Source: a virus. From it: a stretch of 23,167 bases of DNA. The notes beneath the pieces were generated by a model that saw only the letters and a program-made list of their open reading frames with translations, was not told the origin of the DNA and ran no database searches. Position 1 is the stretch's first letter; each line of letters starts with the position of its first letter. The position numbers and the translations under genes are program-made. The stretch lies in IMG/VR virus record IMGVR_UViG_3300009164_000371, positions 1-23,167 of that record; one strand, given 5' to 3'. This document shows positions 1 through 6,927 of this stretch, piece after piece.

Positions 1-42
1 AATTGGTGCCTCAGTTAAAAAACCAAACTCAGAGAATCTCAT
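1..42 (-). CDS. Start of an unidentified protein, cut by the window edge
   Basis: An ATG at 42 on the minus strand opens a frame with no stop before the left edge; the 14 visible residues are MRFSEFGFLTEAPI. A good ribosome binding site (AAGGA) lies 8 bases upstream, and the start overlaps the end of the preceding gene by 14 bases, the usual packing here. Nothing can be said of function from so few residues. Confidence 0.5.
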   Translation of the reverse strand, partial: MRFSEFGFLTEAPI

Positions 43-277
43 CTTTTTTCCTTAAACTTTTCGAGAATCTATCCTGATCCCTTGCTTTGATGGCACTAAG
101 CAATTTTCTTTCTAAAATCTGAGCCTTTTCACTGTCATAGTGCTTATTAATCATTTCTAGTAAATTGATTGCACTGGTAATAATATTGTGGGCTCGGCTT
201 TCAATAATATGTGAAGTATCACGATTATTGCCAATTGCTTCCAATTCTTCTAAAAGACTACGGGTTTTTCGTTGCAT
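29..277 (-). CDS. Small helical hypothetical protein (82 aa)
   Basis: I do not recognise this protein. It is 82 residues, highly charged and predicted by eye to be almost entirely helical, with Leu/Ile spaced in a way that would suit a helical hairpin or coiled coil (LLEELEAI, ITSAINLLEMINKHY, ILERKLLSAIKARD). It has no membrane segment and no cysteine. It starts at ATG 277, 27 bases after the helicase gene ends, with no clear ribosome binding site. A late-type promoter (GATAAATA, 299-306) lies just upstream, so it may be made late together with the gene that begins at 42. The tight spacing and same strand as its neighbours support a real gene. Confidence 0.6.
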   Translation of the reverse strand: MQRKTRSLLEELEAIGNNRDTSHIIESRAHNIITSAINLLEMINKHYDSEKAQILERKLLSAIKARDQDRFSKSLRKKDEIL

Positions 278-298
278 GTTGTGGGTAGATCCTAATAG

Positions 299-306
299 TA
301 TTTATC
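299..306 (-). promoter_or_regulatory. Late-type promoter GATAAATA
   Basis: The minus strand reads GATAAATACTATT at the very end of the helicase gene. This matches the T4-like late -10 element (T4 TATAAATA; many marine relatives use NATAAATA). The same ATAAATACTATT string recurs before gp32 (18056-18063 and beyond). It would drive the 82-residue gene and the gene running off the left edge. Confidence 0.55.
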
Positions 307-1717
307 AATTTTGGAGATTCTTAAGTAAAGATTTAAGTGTCGCCCCTCGCACATCTGCTACTACACGCTTTGTCTCTTCCGGGAGATGTATATTTTCCCC
401 CACTACAGTAGATTGGGGCTTTACTTGATTCATAATATCGTTGGGACTCGGAGCTGGCCTATATTTTGCTTGCTGATCCGAATATCCTTCTGGGTCTTCA
501 TCCGTAATACGCATAGTTTCAATGTTATAATCTAGGTCAATTTTTTGACCTACCCCAGTTGAACTTCGACTTTTCATACATTGAATACCATACTTTCCGC
601 GTTCTTTCATACTGCGACTTGTAAAGATACCAAACACGTTATCTGCTGTGTTAATCTTACTGATACCACCTGCAATATGACTATGATCGTATTCTATTTC
701 TTCAACCGCACTACGATTCAATTGACTTGCAGTGACCATTAATACACCTAGTTCTTTTGACAAATTACGTAATTCTTCACTGACATACTTGTCTTTAATA
801 AACTGGTCGTTAGGATTGACTTTGACACTTACTGGCATAACCAAATCAAGATAGTCAATCATAACAAAGTCAACCTTCATACTAGTTTGAATTTGTACTT
901 CTTTCAAATAACTACGAATATCATTTACATTACTTTGTGCCGGTAAACCTTTAACACGATAATCGCCTGCTTTCTTGCCTGCCATTTTAACTTTAAGTTC
1001 AGTACTATCAATATCCTTACGAATATCTCTAGTACTCATCATAGTCAACATCGCATCAGTACGCAAACTTGTCAATTCTTCTGAAAGTTCTAATGAGATA
1101 TAAACACCGCTTAGTCCCATATTCAACCAGTTCAATGCAATGTTCATCATCACTAATGACTTACCTGAACCAGAGCCGCCCGCAAAGATATTCAATTCAC
1201 CTCTACTAAAGCCACCATATAACAATCTATCAAGTTGCGGCCAGCCCGTGCTTTGTTGCCCACCTGCATTAAAGTATTTGTGCAATCGTGTCTTAGGATC
1301 AGCAAAGTAATCTGTACCCATGTCACGTTGTAAACTAATTTGCACCGCATCCTTAATTAGTTTCTCAACTGGTCCAAATTCACCCTTCTCCAGTAAATCG
1401 GCTGCTTTAAGAATTGCTCGTTCTAATTCTTGTCGTTTAGTGAATGATTCAAATTCTTCTAAGAACCATTCAGTATGTTTGTCGCCAAAATCTTCTATTA
1501 GATTAAGTTGTACACCTGTGGTTGCTTTAATTTGTTTAACGTCAGGTAAAAGACTATATTTTTCACTATATTCTGTCATAAACTCTGCGACCGGTCTTAG
1601 TGTCCGTTCAAAGTTTTGTGAGTTCATAATGTTCATAACCCTAGTATAAAGTTCTGCATTTGTTAGCATCATCTCTAAAAAGAGTTTTTGAATATCTACG
1701 TTATAATCCTTTTGCAA
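305..1717 (-). CDS. 41: Replicative DNA helicase, DnaB family, T4 gp41-like
   Basis: This is the hexameric 5'-3' fork helicase that unwinds DNA and works with the primase. It has 470 residues, about the T4 gp41 size. The N-terminal third (1-140) is helical, as in DnaB proteins. The RecA-type motor has a Walker A loop GGSGSGKS near residues 180-187, Walker B FVMIDYLDL near 284-292 and the family motif TASQLNR near 329-335. The C-terminal tail from about 410 is Pro/Gln rich and probably flexible. The only good start is TTG at 1717, preceded by GAGG at 7 bases; the first in-frame ATG is at residue 16. The start overlaps the primase gene by 17 bases, so primase and helicase are translationally linked as primosome partners. 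Confidence 0.93.
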   Translation of the reverse strand: MQKDYNVDIQKLFLEMMLTNAELYTRVMNIMNSQNFERTLRPVAEFMTEYSEKYSLLPDVKQIKATTGVQLNLIEDFGDKHTEWFLEEFESFTKRQELERAILKAADLLEKGEFGPVEKLIKDAVQISLQRDMGTDYFADPKTRLHKYFNAGGQQSTGWPQLDRLLYGGFSRGELNIFAGGSGSGKSLVMMNIALNWLNMGLSGVYISLELSEELTSLRTDAMLTMMSTRDIRKDIDSTELKVKMAGKKAGDYRVKGLPAQSNVNDIRSYLKEVQIQTSMKVDFVMIDYLDLVMPVSVKVNPNDQFIKDKYVSEELRNLSKELGVLMVTASQLNRSAVEEIEYDHSHIAGGISKINTADNVFGIFTSRSMKERGKYGIQCMKSRSSTGVGQKIDLDYNIETMRITDEDPEGYSDQQAKYRPAPSPNDIMNQVKPQSTVVGENIHLPEETKRVVADVRGATLKSLLKNLQN

Positions 1718-2675
1718 TTTTACGCCTCTGCATTTCTATTTTAATTTTACTCATTGTTGCATTTTCTAATATACTTAGTAATGTAGGTAACCTACCATAT
1801 TTTACTACTGCATCATTTACGTCTTTAACTGAACTATCCCAGTCCGGTAAACTAACACTATACCCAAACTCTAATGCTTTATCACATATCTCAAGACCAG
1901 TTGCATCACGATCAGGTACTACGATAATTTTCTTATTCAATTGTGCTAATAACTGTGCTTGCTCTGTTGATATCGTATTGTGTGTCAATGCACACCCATG
2001 TACACTCATTGCATCAAATATACCCTCGACAACAATACATGCTTGCCATTCTGGTTTCTGAAGGTCATAACCAAACACATATCCTGCTTCTTGGTAGTTA
2101 ATATACTTAGGAATTCTGTTATCTAAAAATCTACTAGTATGACCTACAGTCTTTCCCTTATACGTATAGGGGATAACAATACGATTAGAATGTCTACCTT
2201 TATCATTAGGTGTTACAATAAAAGGCAATAGTGCTTCATCAATCTTTCTGTTTCGTAAATATTCTACAAATACACTGTGATTAGGATTGTTACTATCTAA
2301 TAACTCACCTTCAGGTAATTCCCTAGATTTAAATGAAATAGTATCACGGACTTTTTTAGTATACGTAAAATCTAAAAAATCTTTATTACGTAAACTTTCA
2401 AGACTCCATAATTGAATTTGTTCTATATCAACACCGGACCAAAGTAAAAACTGTTTTGTTTTTTCGCTAATGGACCTACCTAATGTAAAATTGCAACTAT
2501 AACTACAGTTGAAGCAATGGTATACCCAATTTGTCTGACCATCAAATTTAATACCACCCCTGAATCTGTCATCAGGTCTATGCCCACGATGGGAACAACA
2601 AATGGCGTTGAAACTTGTCCAACCACCGCTTGTTTGTTTTTTACGACCTGGTATTATTGAGAGTATATCAAACAT
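1701..2675 (-). CDS. 61: DNA primase, T4 gp61-like
   Basis: It makes the RNA primers for lagging-strand synthesis with the gp41 helicase. The protein has 324 residues, close to T4 gp61 (342). The N-terminus carries a CHC2-type zinc ribbon: C26/C27, H29, then C54 and C57 (CFNC). The catalytic TOPRIM domain has VVEG with Glu217 and PDRDATG with Asp255 and Asp257, the metal-binding acidic residues. It starts at ATG 2675 with no ribosome binding site and only 7 bases after a TATACT -10 box, so the transcript is probably leaderless. It overlaps the helicase start by 17 bases. The combination of zinc ribbon, TOPRIM and helicase neighbour makes the assignment secure. Confidence 0.93.
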   Translation of the reverse strand: MFDILSIIPGRKKQTSGGWTSFNAICCSHRGHRPDDRFRGGIKFDGQTNWVYHCFNCSYSCNFTLGRSISEKTKQFLLWSGVDIEQIQLWSLESLRNKDFLDFTYTKKVRDTISFKSRELPEGELLDSNNPNHSVFVEYLRNRKIDEALLPFIVTPNDKGRHSNRIVIPYTYKGKTVGHTSRFLDNRIPKYINYQEAGYVFGYDLQKPEWQACIVVEGIFDAMSVHGCALTHNTISTEQAQLLAQLNKKIIVVPDRDATGLEICDKALEFGYSVSLPDWDSSVKDVNDAVVKYGRLPTLLSILENATMSKIKIEMQRRKIAKGL

Positions 2676-2682
2676 CTGTGCT

Positions 2683-2711
2683 AGTATAACACAATGACAT
2701 TTATATTACAA
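2683..2711 (-). promoter_or_regulatory. Sigma70-type promoter of the primase-helicase pair
   Basis: On the minus strand TTGTAA (2706-2711) is followed after 17 bases by TATACT (2683-2688), with TGT before the -10 box as in an extended -10. The ATG of primase begins 7 bases after the -10, where transcription would start. The stretch TTGTGTTATACTA is also found at the 10117 promoter. Confidence 0.7.
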
Positions 2712-2724
2712 GAATGATGGATAC

Positions 2725-3477
2725 TTATCTAACCAAAATTTTGTTTACTGTTCCGCCCGTGCTTGCAAATTCAATTCGGAAATACGGGAAATGACCTTCT
2801 ATATTAAAATAATCGGTATTATTGTATCCAGTATAGAGTTGTTCTTCATCCAAATAAAACCATTCGCCATCAATTCCAGTAGGTGATCCTTGAAACTTAA
2901 CTGTTCCATAGTAATCAGTTAGTGTCATCTGAGTAGTTAATTGCGACAAATGTTTCGGAGTGTATGCTGTACTATAATAAGTTACAGGGGATACATCAGT
3001 TGGCGTATCATGTGTTGTTACTTCTAACATAGCAGATGGCGTAAATTTTGGAAATACACTATTTACAACATCAATAACGCCTCTCCCGCCAGAATGATCG
3101 TCAACAAACACCGGATAATCAAATGCTCCAACAGGAATAGTCAATGAATAATAGCATAATGTAGCATCCATTGCAAGTGTTTCCAAAGATAAAACATTTA
3201 AACTTGCTATTCCTGTCAATGGATATACCAATGTCAATGTTTTTTCTAAAATTATAGTAGAACCGTCATAACTCATTAATCTACAAAAAATAGATTTTCC
3301 GGTAAGGTCAACTGGTTTTTGATCCTGATTCAAGAATTGAAATTGTAACGTATTGTCAATTCCTTTATGGATTGTTAGATTTTTAGCGTACACGGTTTGA
3401 TATCTCCTAGGTGAGGATCCTGAATACAATACTACAGTTTGTCGGGGGATATAATAGTTTACTGAGGTAGAATACAC
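2725..3477 (-). CDS. Probable virion protein with BppU-N-like beta domain (250 aa)
   Basis: Residues about 30-115 resemble the N-terminal domain of phage baseplate-upper/neck proteins (BppU_N, DUF2479 type): a 'hkGidntlqFqFlnqDqkPvDLTG' pattern followed by alternating beta strands and a turn carrying a DGS. The rest is also beta-rich, ending in a region with Tyr-rich strands (YYGTVKFQGSPTG, EWFYLDEEQLYTGYNNTDYF), which looks like a second beta sandwich. I infer a particle protein, perhaps an adaptor or decoration of the tail or neck. The start is GTG at 3477, with AAAGGA 8 bases upstream and a late-type promoter (ACTAAATA) before it, which fits a late structural gene. It sits alone between early replication genes; 49 bases separate it from the primase gene. 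Confidence 0.7.
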   Translation of the reverse strand: MYSTSVNYYIPRQTVVLYSGSSPRRYQTVYAKNLTIHKGIDNTLQFQFLNQDQKPVDLTGKSIFCRLMSYDGSTIILEKTLTLVYPLTGIASLNVLSLETLAMDATLCYYSLTIPVGAFDYPVFVDDHSGGRGVIDVVNSVFPKFTPSAMLEVTTHDTPTDVSPVTYYSTAYTPKHLSQLTTQMTLTDYYGTVKFQGSPTGIDGEWFYLDEEQLYTGYNNTDYFNIEGHFPYFRIEFASTGGTVNKILVR

Positions 3478-3495
3478 AATTTTGGTCCTTTACTA

Positions 3496-3503
3496 TATTT
3501 AGT
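3496..3503 (-). promoter_or_regulatory. Late-type promoter ACTAAATA
   Basis: The minus strand reads ACTAAATATAGTAAAGGACC, so the element lies 18 bases before the GTG start of the BppU-like gene with an AAAGGA ribosome binding site between. It fits the CTAAATA variant of the T4-like late -10 box. Confidence 0.6.
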
Positions 3504-3509
3504 AATAAA

Positions 3510-3543
3510 ATTAAATACATTGGGCAACCAAATATGATAAATA
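3510..3543 (+). promoter_or_regulatory. Two candidate late-type boxes for the plus-strand gene
   Basis: ATTAAATA at 3510-3517 and GATAAATA at 3536-3543 both face right. The first would put an mRNA start about 10 bases before ATG 3534. The second overlaps that ATG and would favour the in-frame ATG at 3564 instead. Only one need be used; the sequence does not decide. Confidence 0.4.
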
Positions 3544-3944
3544 TATCCGAGAACACTAAAATAATGATTCAAAACGAATTCTTCAACAAACTAACTAAAA
3601 ATCATCCTTTTATTACCATCTGCTCTTATGCAGGACAGGATTATGTTGGTATTGTACAAAACCGCGATGAGGTAGTTACAACTATCTATGACTACGGAGC
3701 AATTATAGATCAGGTCCTTAGGGAAAAGTTCTTAGAATTAGGTGATACTTGGTGGTGGGAAAGTAATCGTTTAGTGCCCATCAATATGTTCTTAAAAGAA
3801 GAATGGATCATGTTCAAACCCTATCTTAGAACGTTCAATAACAAAAGTCTCACTGTAGTTCATGGCCCGATATGTAGCATATTAGAACTGGCCAAAAGAA
3901 AATCAAAAAGAAAATCAATTACTCTCGTTAAGAGAATGTCCTAA
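3534..3944 (+). CDS. Conserved-looking phage protein, only plus-strand gene (136 aa)
   Basis: I do not assign a function. The protein is 136 residues with a mixed core (FITICSYAGQDYVGIVQ, then DTWWWESNRLVPINMF and WIMFKPYLRTF) and a very basic tail (KRKSKRKSITLVKR) that could bind nucleic acid. The aromatic-rich core and basic tail look like a phage family I have seen in T4-like genomes, but I cannot name it. It is the only gene read rightward; it is divergent from the BppU-like gene (56 bases apart) and its last 30 bases overlap the end of the DnaE-like gene on the other strand. The start may instead be the ATG at 3564, which follows a late-type box and a GAGAA. Confidence 0.75.
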   Translation: MINISENTKIMIQNEFFNKLTKNHPFITICSYAGQDYVGIVQNRDEVVTTIYDYGAIIDQVLREKFLELGDTWWWESNRLVPINMFLKEEWIMFKPYLRTFNNKSLTVVHGPICSILELAKRKSKRKSITLVKRMS

Positions 3945-4508
3945 TTCTTCTAATAAGTTCATATGAACAACTACCAAGTGTGCGTAGGCAATAGCATGAC
4001 TTTTCTTAAAGCTATACCCATCAATATTCTTCTCCCACACAGTCTCAGCAACTTCTTTCCAAGGTAGACCAATCAAATGCTTCTTAGCAGGTCGAATGAT
4101 TGCTAACATCATAGCAAGTCTTGGTATGCTATTAATAGGTTCTAACATCTTTTGCATACTATAATAATGATTGCTTAAGTGAATCAATTGTTCTATAAAT
4201 GCTTTGTCGTTTAGTTTATCCCAATTAGGTTCACGCATCAATTCAATTAAGTGTTGCTCATTGCGTACTTTGTCATAGACATGCACGTTCAAAAAGTCTA
4301 GTTTGACATACCCTCGTTGTTCTGCCTCAGTGTAATCTATATTAGCCATGTCGAGTAATGCATCGTATGGAACTTCTGTAACATAAATGCCAGTTGCATG
4401 TTTACGAATAGGATTCGCTCTACGCATTGCCGCAGGAATATGAGAGATATGTTGTAAAATATTATCTCTGTTACCAAAGTCAATATCAATGTCTGATTGA
4501 AACTTCAT
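3915..4508 (-). CDS. Condensed DnaE (DNA polymerase III alpha)-like protein (197 aa)
   Basis: This short protein lines up, in order, with pieces of the bacterial replicase palm and fingers. Residues 6-11 DIDIDF followed by RDNILQHI match the DnaE motif PDFDVDF..RDQVIEHV (catalytic Asp401 and Asp403 in E. coli). KHATG at 36-40 matches KHAGG. YVKLDFLNV at 68-75 matches LVKFDFLGL, with Asp71 at the place of catalytic Asp555. IIRPA at 137-141 matches the FRPGP element, and GYSFKKSHAIAYA at 164-176 matches GYGFNKSHSAAYA. The PHP domain, most of the thumb, the beta-binding and C-terminal domains of DnaE (about 1160 residues) are absent and the linkers are much shorter. It may be a catalytically altered polymerase core, a nucleotide-binding relic or a structural mimic. 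It overlaps the SGNH gene by 23 bases and has no ribosome binding site of its own, so it is probably coupled. Confidence 0.75.
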   Translation of the reverse strand: MKFQSDIDIDFGNRDNILQHISHIPAAMRRANPIRKHATGIYVTEVPYDALLDMANIDYTEAEQRGYVKLDFLNVHVYDKVRNEQHLIELMREPNWDKLNDKAFIEQLIHLSNHYYSMQKMLEPINSIPRLAMMLAIIRPAKKHLIGLPWKEVAETVWEKNIDGYSFKKSHAIAYAHLVVVHMNLLEELGHSLNESN

Positions 4509-5283
4509 ATATTTTGGCTATCTCTTTGGCTAATCCATCATGCACGGCTTCTGCATAATGCCCACCTGGACAAAATGCATTAACATCAGTTGATAATTTA
4601 GTGCATATATCAAACATATTAAAATCAAAAGTAAGATTAAGGTAACTTTCTATATTTTTTAATTCATCGTGCTTACCCACTGGTTCAAAATATGGCATCG
4701 ATTTAATTAATAGATAAGGTATATCATTGGTCTTAAAAAAATCAATCAGATGAATTAAATTAAATAACCAATTTTTATACATTGAGGTTAGAGTTTCGTT
4801 TTCTATCCTTATCTTAGCATATTCGTATGCAATAGTTGATAAATTATCTAGCCAACTAGGCATAATTGAGATGGTATGATCATTTATAGATATATCAAAC
4901 CTATCTATTGCGGTAACTTGTATTATTGCTAAATGTATTGGTTCACTGTTACTTTTTAAATTTATAATATCAGTTATAGTACTATTACAAATGCTATCCA
5001 TTGATGCCCCGGCCTTACCACCATTCATAACCGGAATATTTAATAATTTTTCTAACTTTGCAGGCCATGCTCTTTTCATTTCCTCATTTTGTATAAATGC
5101 ATTTTCAGCAATAGTATTCACCTTCTTACGAATAGCAAAATGATGTTTCTTTACAAGAGCATCTCTTAATTCTATATTAAATATATCCTTAGGTAATCTA
5201 AAACCCGGATGTACATCTTTATGAAATATGTGGTCATACAATTCTGTTCCTTGAGTGAAACTATCTCCGTTACAATATATCAT
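4486..5283 (-). CDS. SGNH/GDSL-type hydrolase-like protein (265 aa)
   Basis: The N-terminus has the block I motif GDSFT with the expected nucleophile Ser8. A Gly-rich block II (NGGKAGAS, 87-94), a block III-like strand (IIQVTAIDR, 120-128) and a final GGHYAEAVHDGLA (240-252) with His242 follow in the SGNH order. Family members are esterases, lipases or sugar-O-deacetylases. The residue three before the His is Pro, not the usual Asp, and block III lacks a clear Asn, so catalysis is uncertain. There is no signal peptide. It starts at ATG 5283, overlapping the exonuclease stop as ATGA. In phages such proteins may act on envelope or capsule sugars or be virion parts; here it sits among DNA enzymes, which does not settle the role. 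Confidence 0.75.
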   Translation of the reverse strand: MIYCNGDSFTQGTELYDHIFHKDVHPGFRLPKDIFNIELRDALVKKHHFAIRKKVNTIAENAFIQNEEMKRAWPAKLEKLLNIPVMNGGKAGASMDSICNSTITDIINLKSNSEPIHLAIIQVTAIDRFDISINDHTISIMPSWLDNLSTIAYEYAKIRIENETLTSMYKNWLFNLIHLIDFFKTNDIPYLLIKSMPYFEPVGKHDELKNIESYLNLTFDFNMFDICTKLSTDVNAFCPGGHYAEAVHDGLAKEIAKIYEVSIRH

Positions 5284-5840
5284 CTGGGTGCCATCAATCC
5301 TGCCTTCATTAATTTCATATATGCTCGTTGCACAACAATAGCTTGATGTTCGGCGTCTTCTACTGCTTTGTGTGTGGTAATATGTTTATCATCTTTCAAA
5401 CTTACTCCAGCAACTTCGTATAATGTTCTTGTATCTCTAACTGACCAGAAAGGCCAGGGAATAGGATTTGGCTTATCGCTTGTTTGTCTCCATGCATCTT
5501 CCATAACAATACAATCGAAACCTGCACCATTGCTCCACACTGCACGACGGTTCCAACAAAACTTATAAAGCGTCTCCATGCATTCTGCAAACGGAACACG
5601 TCCCCAATCACCCATAGCTTCTTCTTGTGCAGCCTCGCTTTGTGTTCCCCACCAACGTAATGTGTCTTCATTGATACTACGATTGTATATTTCAGTTTGA
5701 TCTTCAATTGTAGGACGTAGTTCTAATCGTTCTGCTATCCCAGAACCTTTGGGATCAAATCTAACTGCACCAATTGTAAGTATAACACAATTAGGTGTTG
5801 TATTCAAACTTTCAATATCGATCATTATGTCATTTGCCAT
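5280..5840 (-). CDS. dexA: DEDDh 3'-5' exonuclease, DexA / Rv2179c-like
   Basis: It is predicted to degrade single-stranded DNA or RNA from the 3' end. All DEDDh residues are visible: Asp8 and Glu10 in IMIDIES, Asp109 in NGAGFDC, and His157 with Asp162 in THKAVEDAEHQ. With NEDTLRWWGTQSEAAQ and WSVRDTRTLYE it is closer to the Rv2179c-like/T4 DexA group than to DnaQ proofreaders. It has 186 residues against 227 for T4 DexA. Starting at ATG 5840, it overlaps the endonuclease VII gene by 11 bases and shares ATGA with the SGNH gene. It may trim DNA ends or recycle host nucleic acid; whether the substrate is DNA or RNA cannot be told from the sequence. Confidence 0.85.
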   Translation of the reverse strand: MANDIMIDIESLNTTPNCVILTIGAVRFDPKGSGIAERLELRPTIEDQTEIYNRSINEDTLRWWGTQSEAAQEEAMGDWGRVPFAECMETLYKFCWNRRAVWSNGAGFDCIVMEDAWRQTSDKPNPIPWPFWSVRDTRTLYEVAGVSLKDDKHITTHKAVEDAEHQAIVVQRAYMKLMKAGLMAPR

Positions 5841-6222
5841 TACTAGTATCCCTTAAATATTTTGCTGCCTTTTCTAACAATTCAGAATTGTCTTTAAAAT
5901 TACCACATCCTAAATTGCACTTTCTACATAACCATCCGCGAAATGTTTTTTCTTTATGATTATGATCCATCACCCACGGTCTACCTTTTTTGCGTAGTGT
6001 TGGATTAATATTTTCATTTAATTGTTCTTCTGTTTGATTGCATATAGGACAAATATGATTGTCAGGTATCGGCGGGGCAGTTTTAGATATCTCTTTTCGT
6101 TCTTTAGCTAGTGTACTATCACATAGCCTACAATCAGAACGTAGTTTTTTGCCACCACTGTCATTACCAAAGTCTGATAGCGGTTTAATCACTTTACAAC
6201 GATTACACTTTTTGCTATTCAT
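5830..6222 (-). CDS. 49: Recombination endonuclease VII (HNH, Holliday junction resolvase)
   Basis: T4 endonuclease VII cuts branched DNA such as Holliday junctions so that replicated concatemers can be packaged. The core motif MDHNH at 85-89 followed by RGWLCRKCNLGCGNFKD (95-111) is the family signature, with His and Asn of the HNH site and a structural zinc held by CPIC (58-61) and CRKC (99-102). A further N-terminal zinc ribbon (CNRC at 6-9, CRLC at 31-34) is common in small homologues but not in T4 gp49. It has 130 residues. I chose ATG 6222, which shares ATGA with the upstream stop and follows GGAAAG; an upstream TTG at 6231 is also possible. Confidence 0.9.
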   Translation of the reverse strand: MNSKKCNRCKVIKPLSDFGNDSGGKKLRSDCRLCDSTLAKERKEISKTAPPIPDNHICPICNQTEEQLNENINPTLRKKGRPWVMDHNHKEKTFRGWLCRKCNLGCGNFKDNSELLEKAAKYLRDTSNGK

Positions 6223-6503
6223 ACTTTCCAAAGTTCATACATAGTTTTAAATTTGTCATCCCACAAGACTATTGTAACATTTCCTGATACTAAAAGAAAG
6301 TCCCAGCCCACACCTCTTTCACCAAAATTGCGTCTACACCATTTAACGATAACGGTTGGATTTTCTTTTTTCTTCTTACAATCATACACATATGATTTTC
6401 TGTTGCCCCTACTCATATAAGTACGGTCAATTATCTCATATTGTATTTGATCTTCTCTGATTGGTAATGGTACAAATGTACCTGTCGAGTTTGTTATTGC
6501 CAT
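6219..6503 (-). CDS. Small array protein A, divergent member (94 aa)
   Basis: This is the last and most divergent member of a run of six small proteins that share a pattern: Trp followed by a short helix and FG..G, then a terminal strand ending in F.LRW. Here the pattern appears as KWCRRNFGERG and the end as MYELWKV. Function is unknown. The start at ATG 6503 fits better than an upstream TTG at 6518; its 3' end shares ATGA with the endonuclease VII gene and its start overlaps gene B by 10 bases. No zinc or catalytic motif is seen. Confidence 0.65.
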   Translation of the reverse strand: MAITNSTGTFVPLPIREDQIQYEIIDRTYMSRGNRKSYVYDCKKKKENPTVIVKWCRRNFGERGVGWDFLLVSGNVTIVLWDDKFKTMYELWKV

Positions 6504-6685
6504 CTTATTTGAAACCAAAAAGCATCCTTGCTGTCACCAAAATGATAATCCGCTTCTGACCTACCCTCATCTTCAACGTCCCAATGCCAAGTTGCACTCT
6601 GATAACTCTGACAATGTTCTCTAGCCCACTGTGCTGGAGTTTCTTTATTATGGGATCTAAGTGGTAGTGTTATAGTATGTCTCAT
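6494..6685 (-). CDS. Small array protein B (63 aa)
   Basis: A short member of the same family. It has QWAREHCQSYQS in the place of the W....FG..G helix and ends KDAFWFQIRWQ, which closely matches the F.LRW ends of its neighbours. Function is unknown. ATG 6685 is the best start: GAGG lies 5 bases upstream and the ATG overlaps the stop of gene C as ATGA. A GTG at 6691 would add two residues. Confidence 0.65.
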   Translation of the reverse strand: MRHTITLPLRSHNKETPAQWAREHCQSYQSATWHWDVEDEGRSEADYHFGDSKDAFWFQIRWQ

Positions 6686-6927
6686 TCCCACCTCAGTAAA
6701 AATAATGTCAGGTACTCTTCCCTACACAACATTATCTCATCTTTTTCTATGTTGTCAATCCATAGACTGTCATCAATTTCTTCTTGATACCCACTTTTAC
6801 CAAAATTTGCAATACACCAATTGCGAATTTCTTCTGAGTTAACTTCTCCATGACCCTTCCAACTAATGGTGCAAATTTTCTTTTTGCTACCAAAATATTG
6901 TTCAGTACGATACGTAAATTTATTCAT
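6682..6927 (-). CDS. Small array protein C (81 aa)
   Basis: A member of the small-protein array. Near residues 35-45 it reads RNWCIANFGKSGYQ, the array's W....FG..G motif, and it ends YLTLFLLRWE. The middle is acidic (EEIDDSLWIDNIEKDE). Function is unknown. The start is ATG 6927, preceded by GAGGTGG and overlapping the stop of gene D as ATGA; the frame is open further upstream but without a better start. The strong ribosome binding site and ATGA link suggest coupled translation of the run. Confidence 0.7.
   Translation of the reverse strand: MNKFTYRTEQYFGSKKKICTISWKGHGEVNSEEIRNWCIANFGKSGYQEEIDDSLWIDNIEKDEIMLCREEYLTLFLLRWE

Noticed and set aside
1783-1795. Near-palindrome GTAGGTAACCTAC inside primase
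   Set aside because: It lies within conserved coding sequence and is short and imperfect; chance is a good explanation.
1660-2061. Open plus-strand frame over primase and helicase
   Set aside because: It lies across the zinc-ribbon primase and gp41 genes, has hydrophobic, Ser-rich low-complexity translation, and no ribosome binding site.
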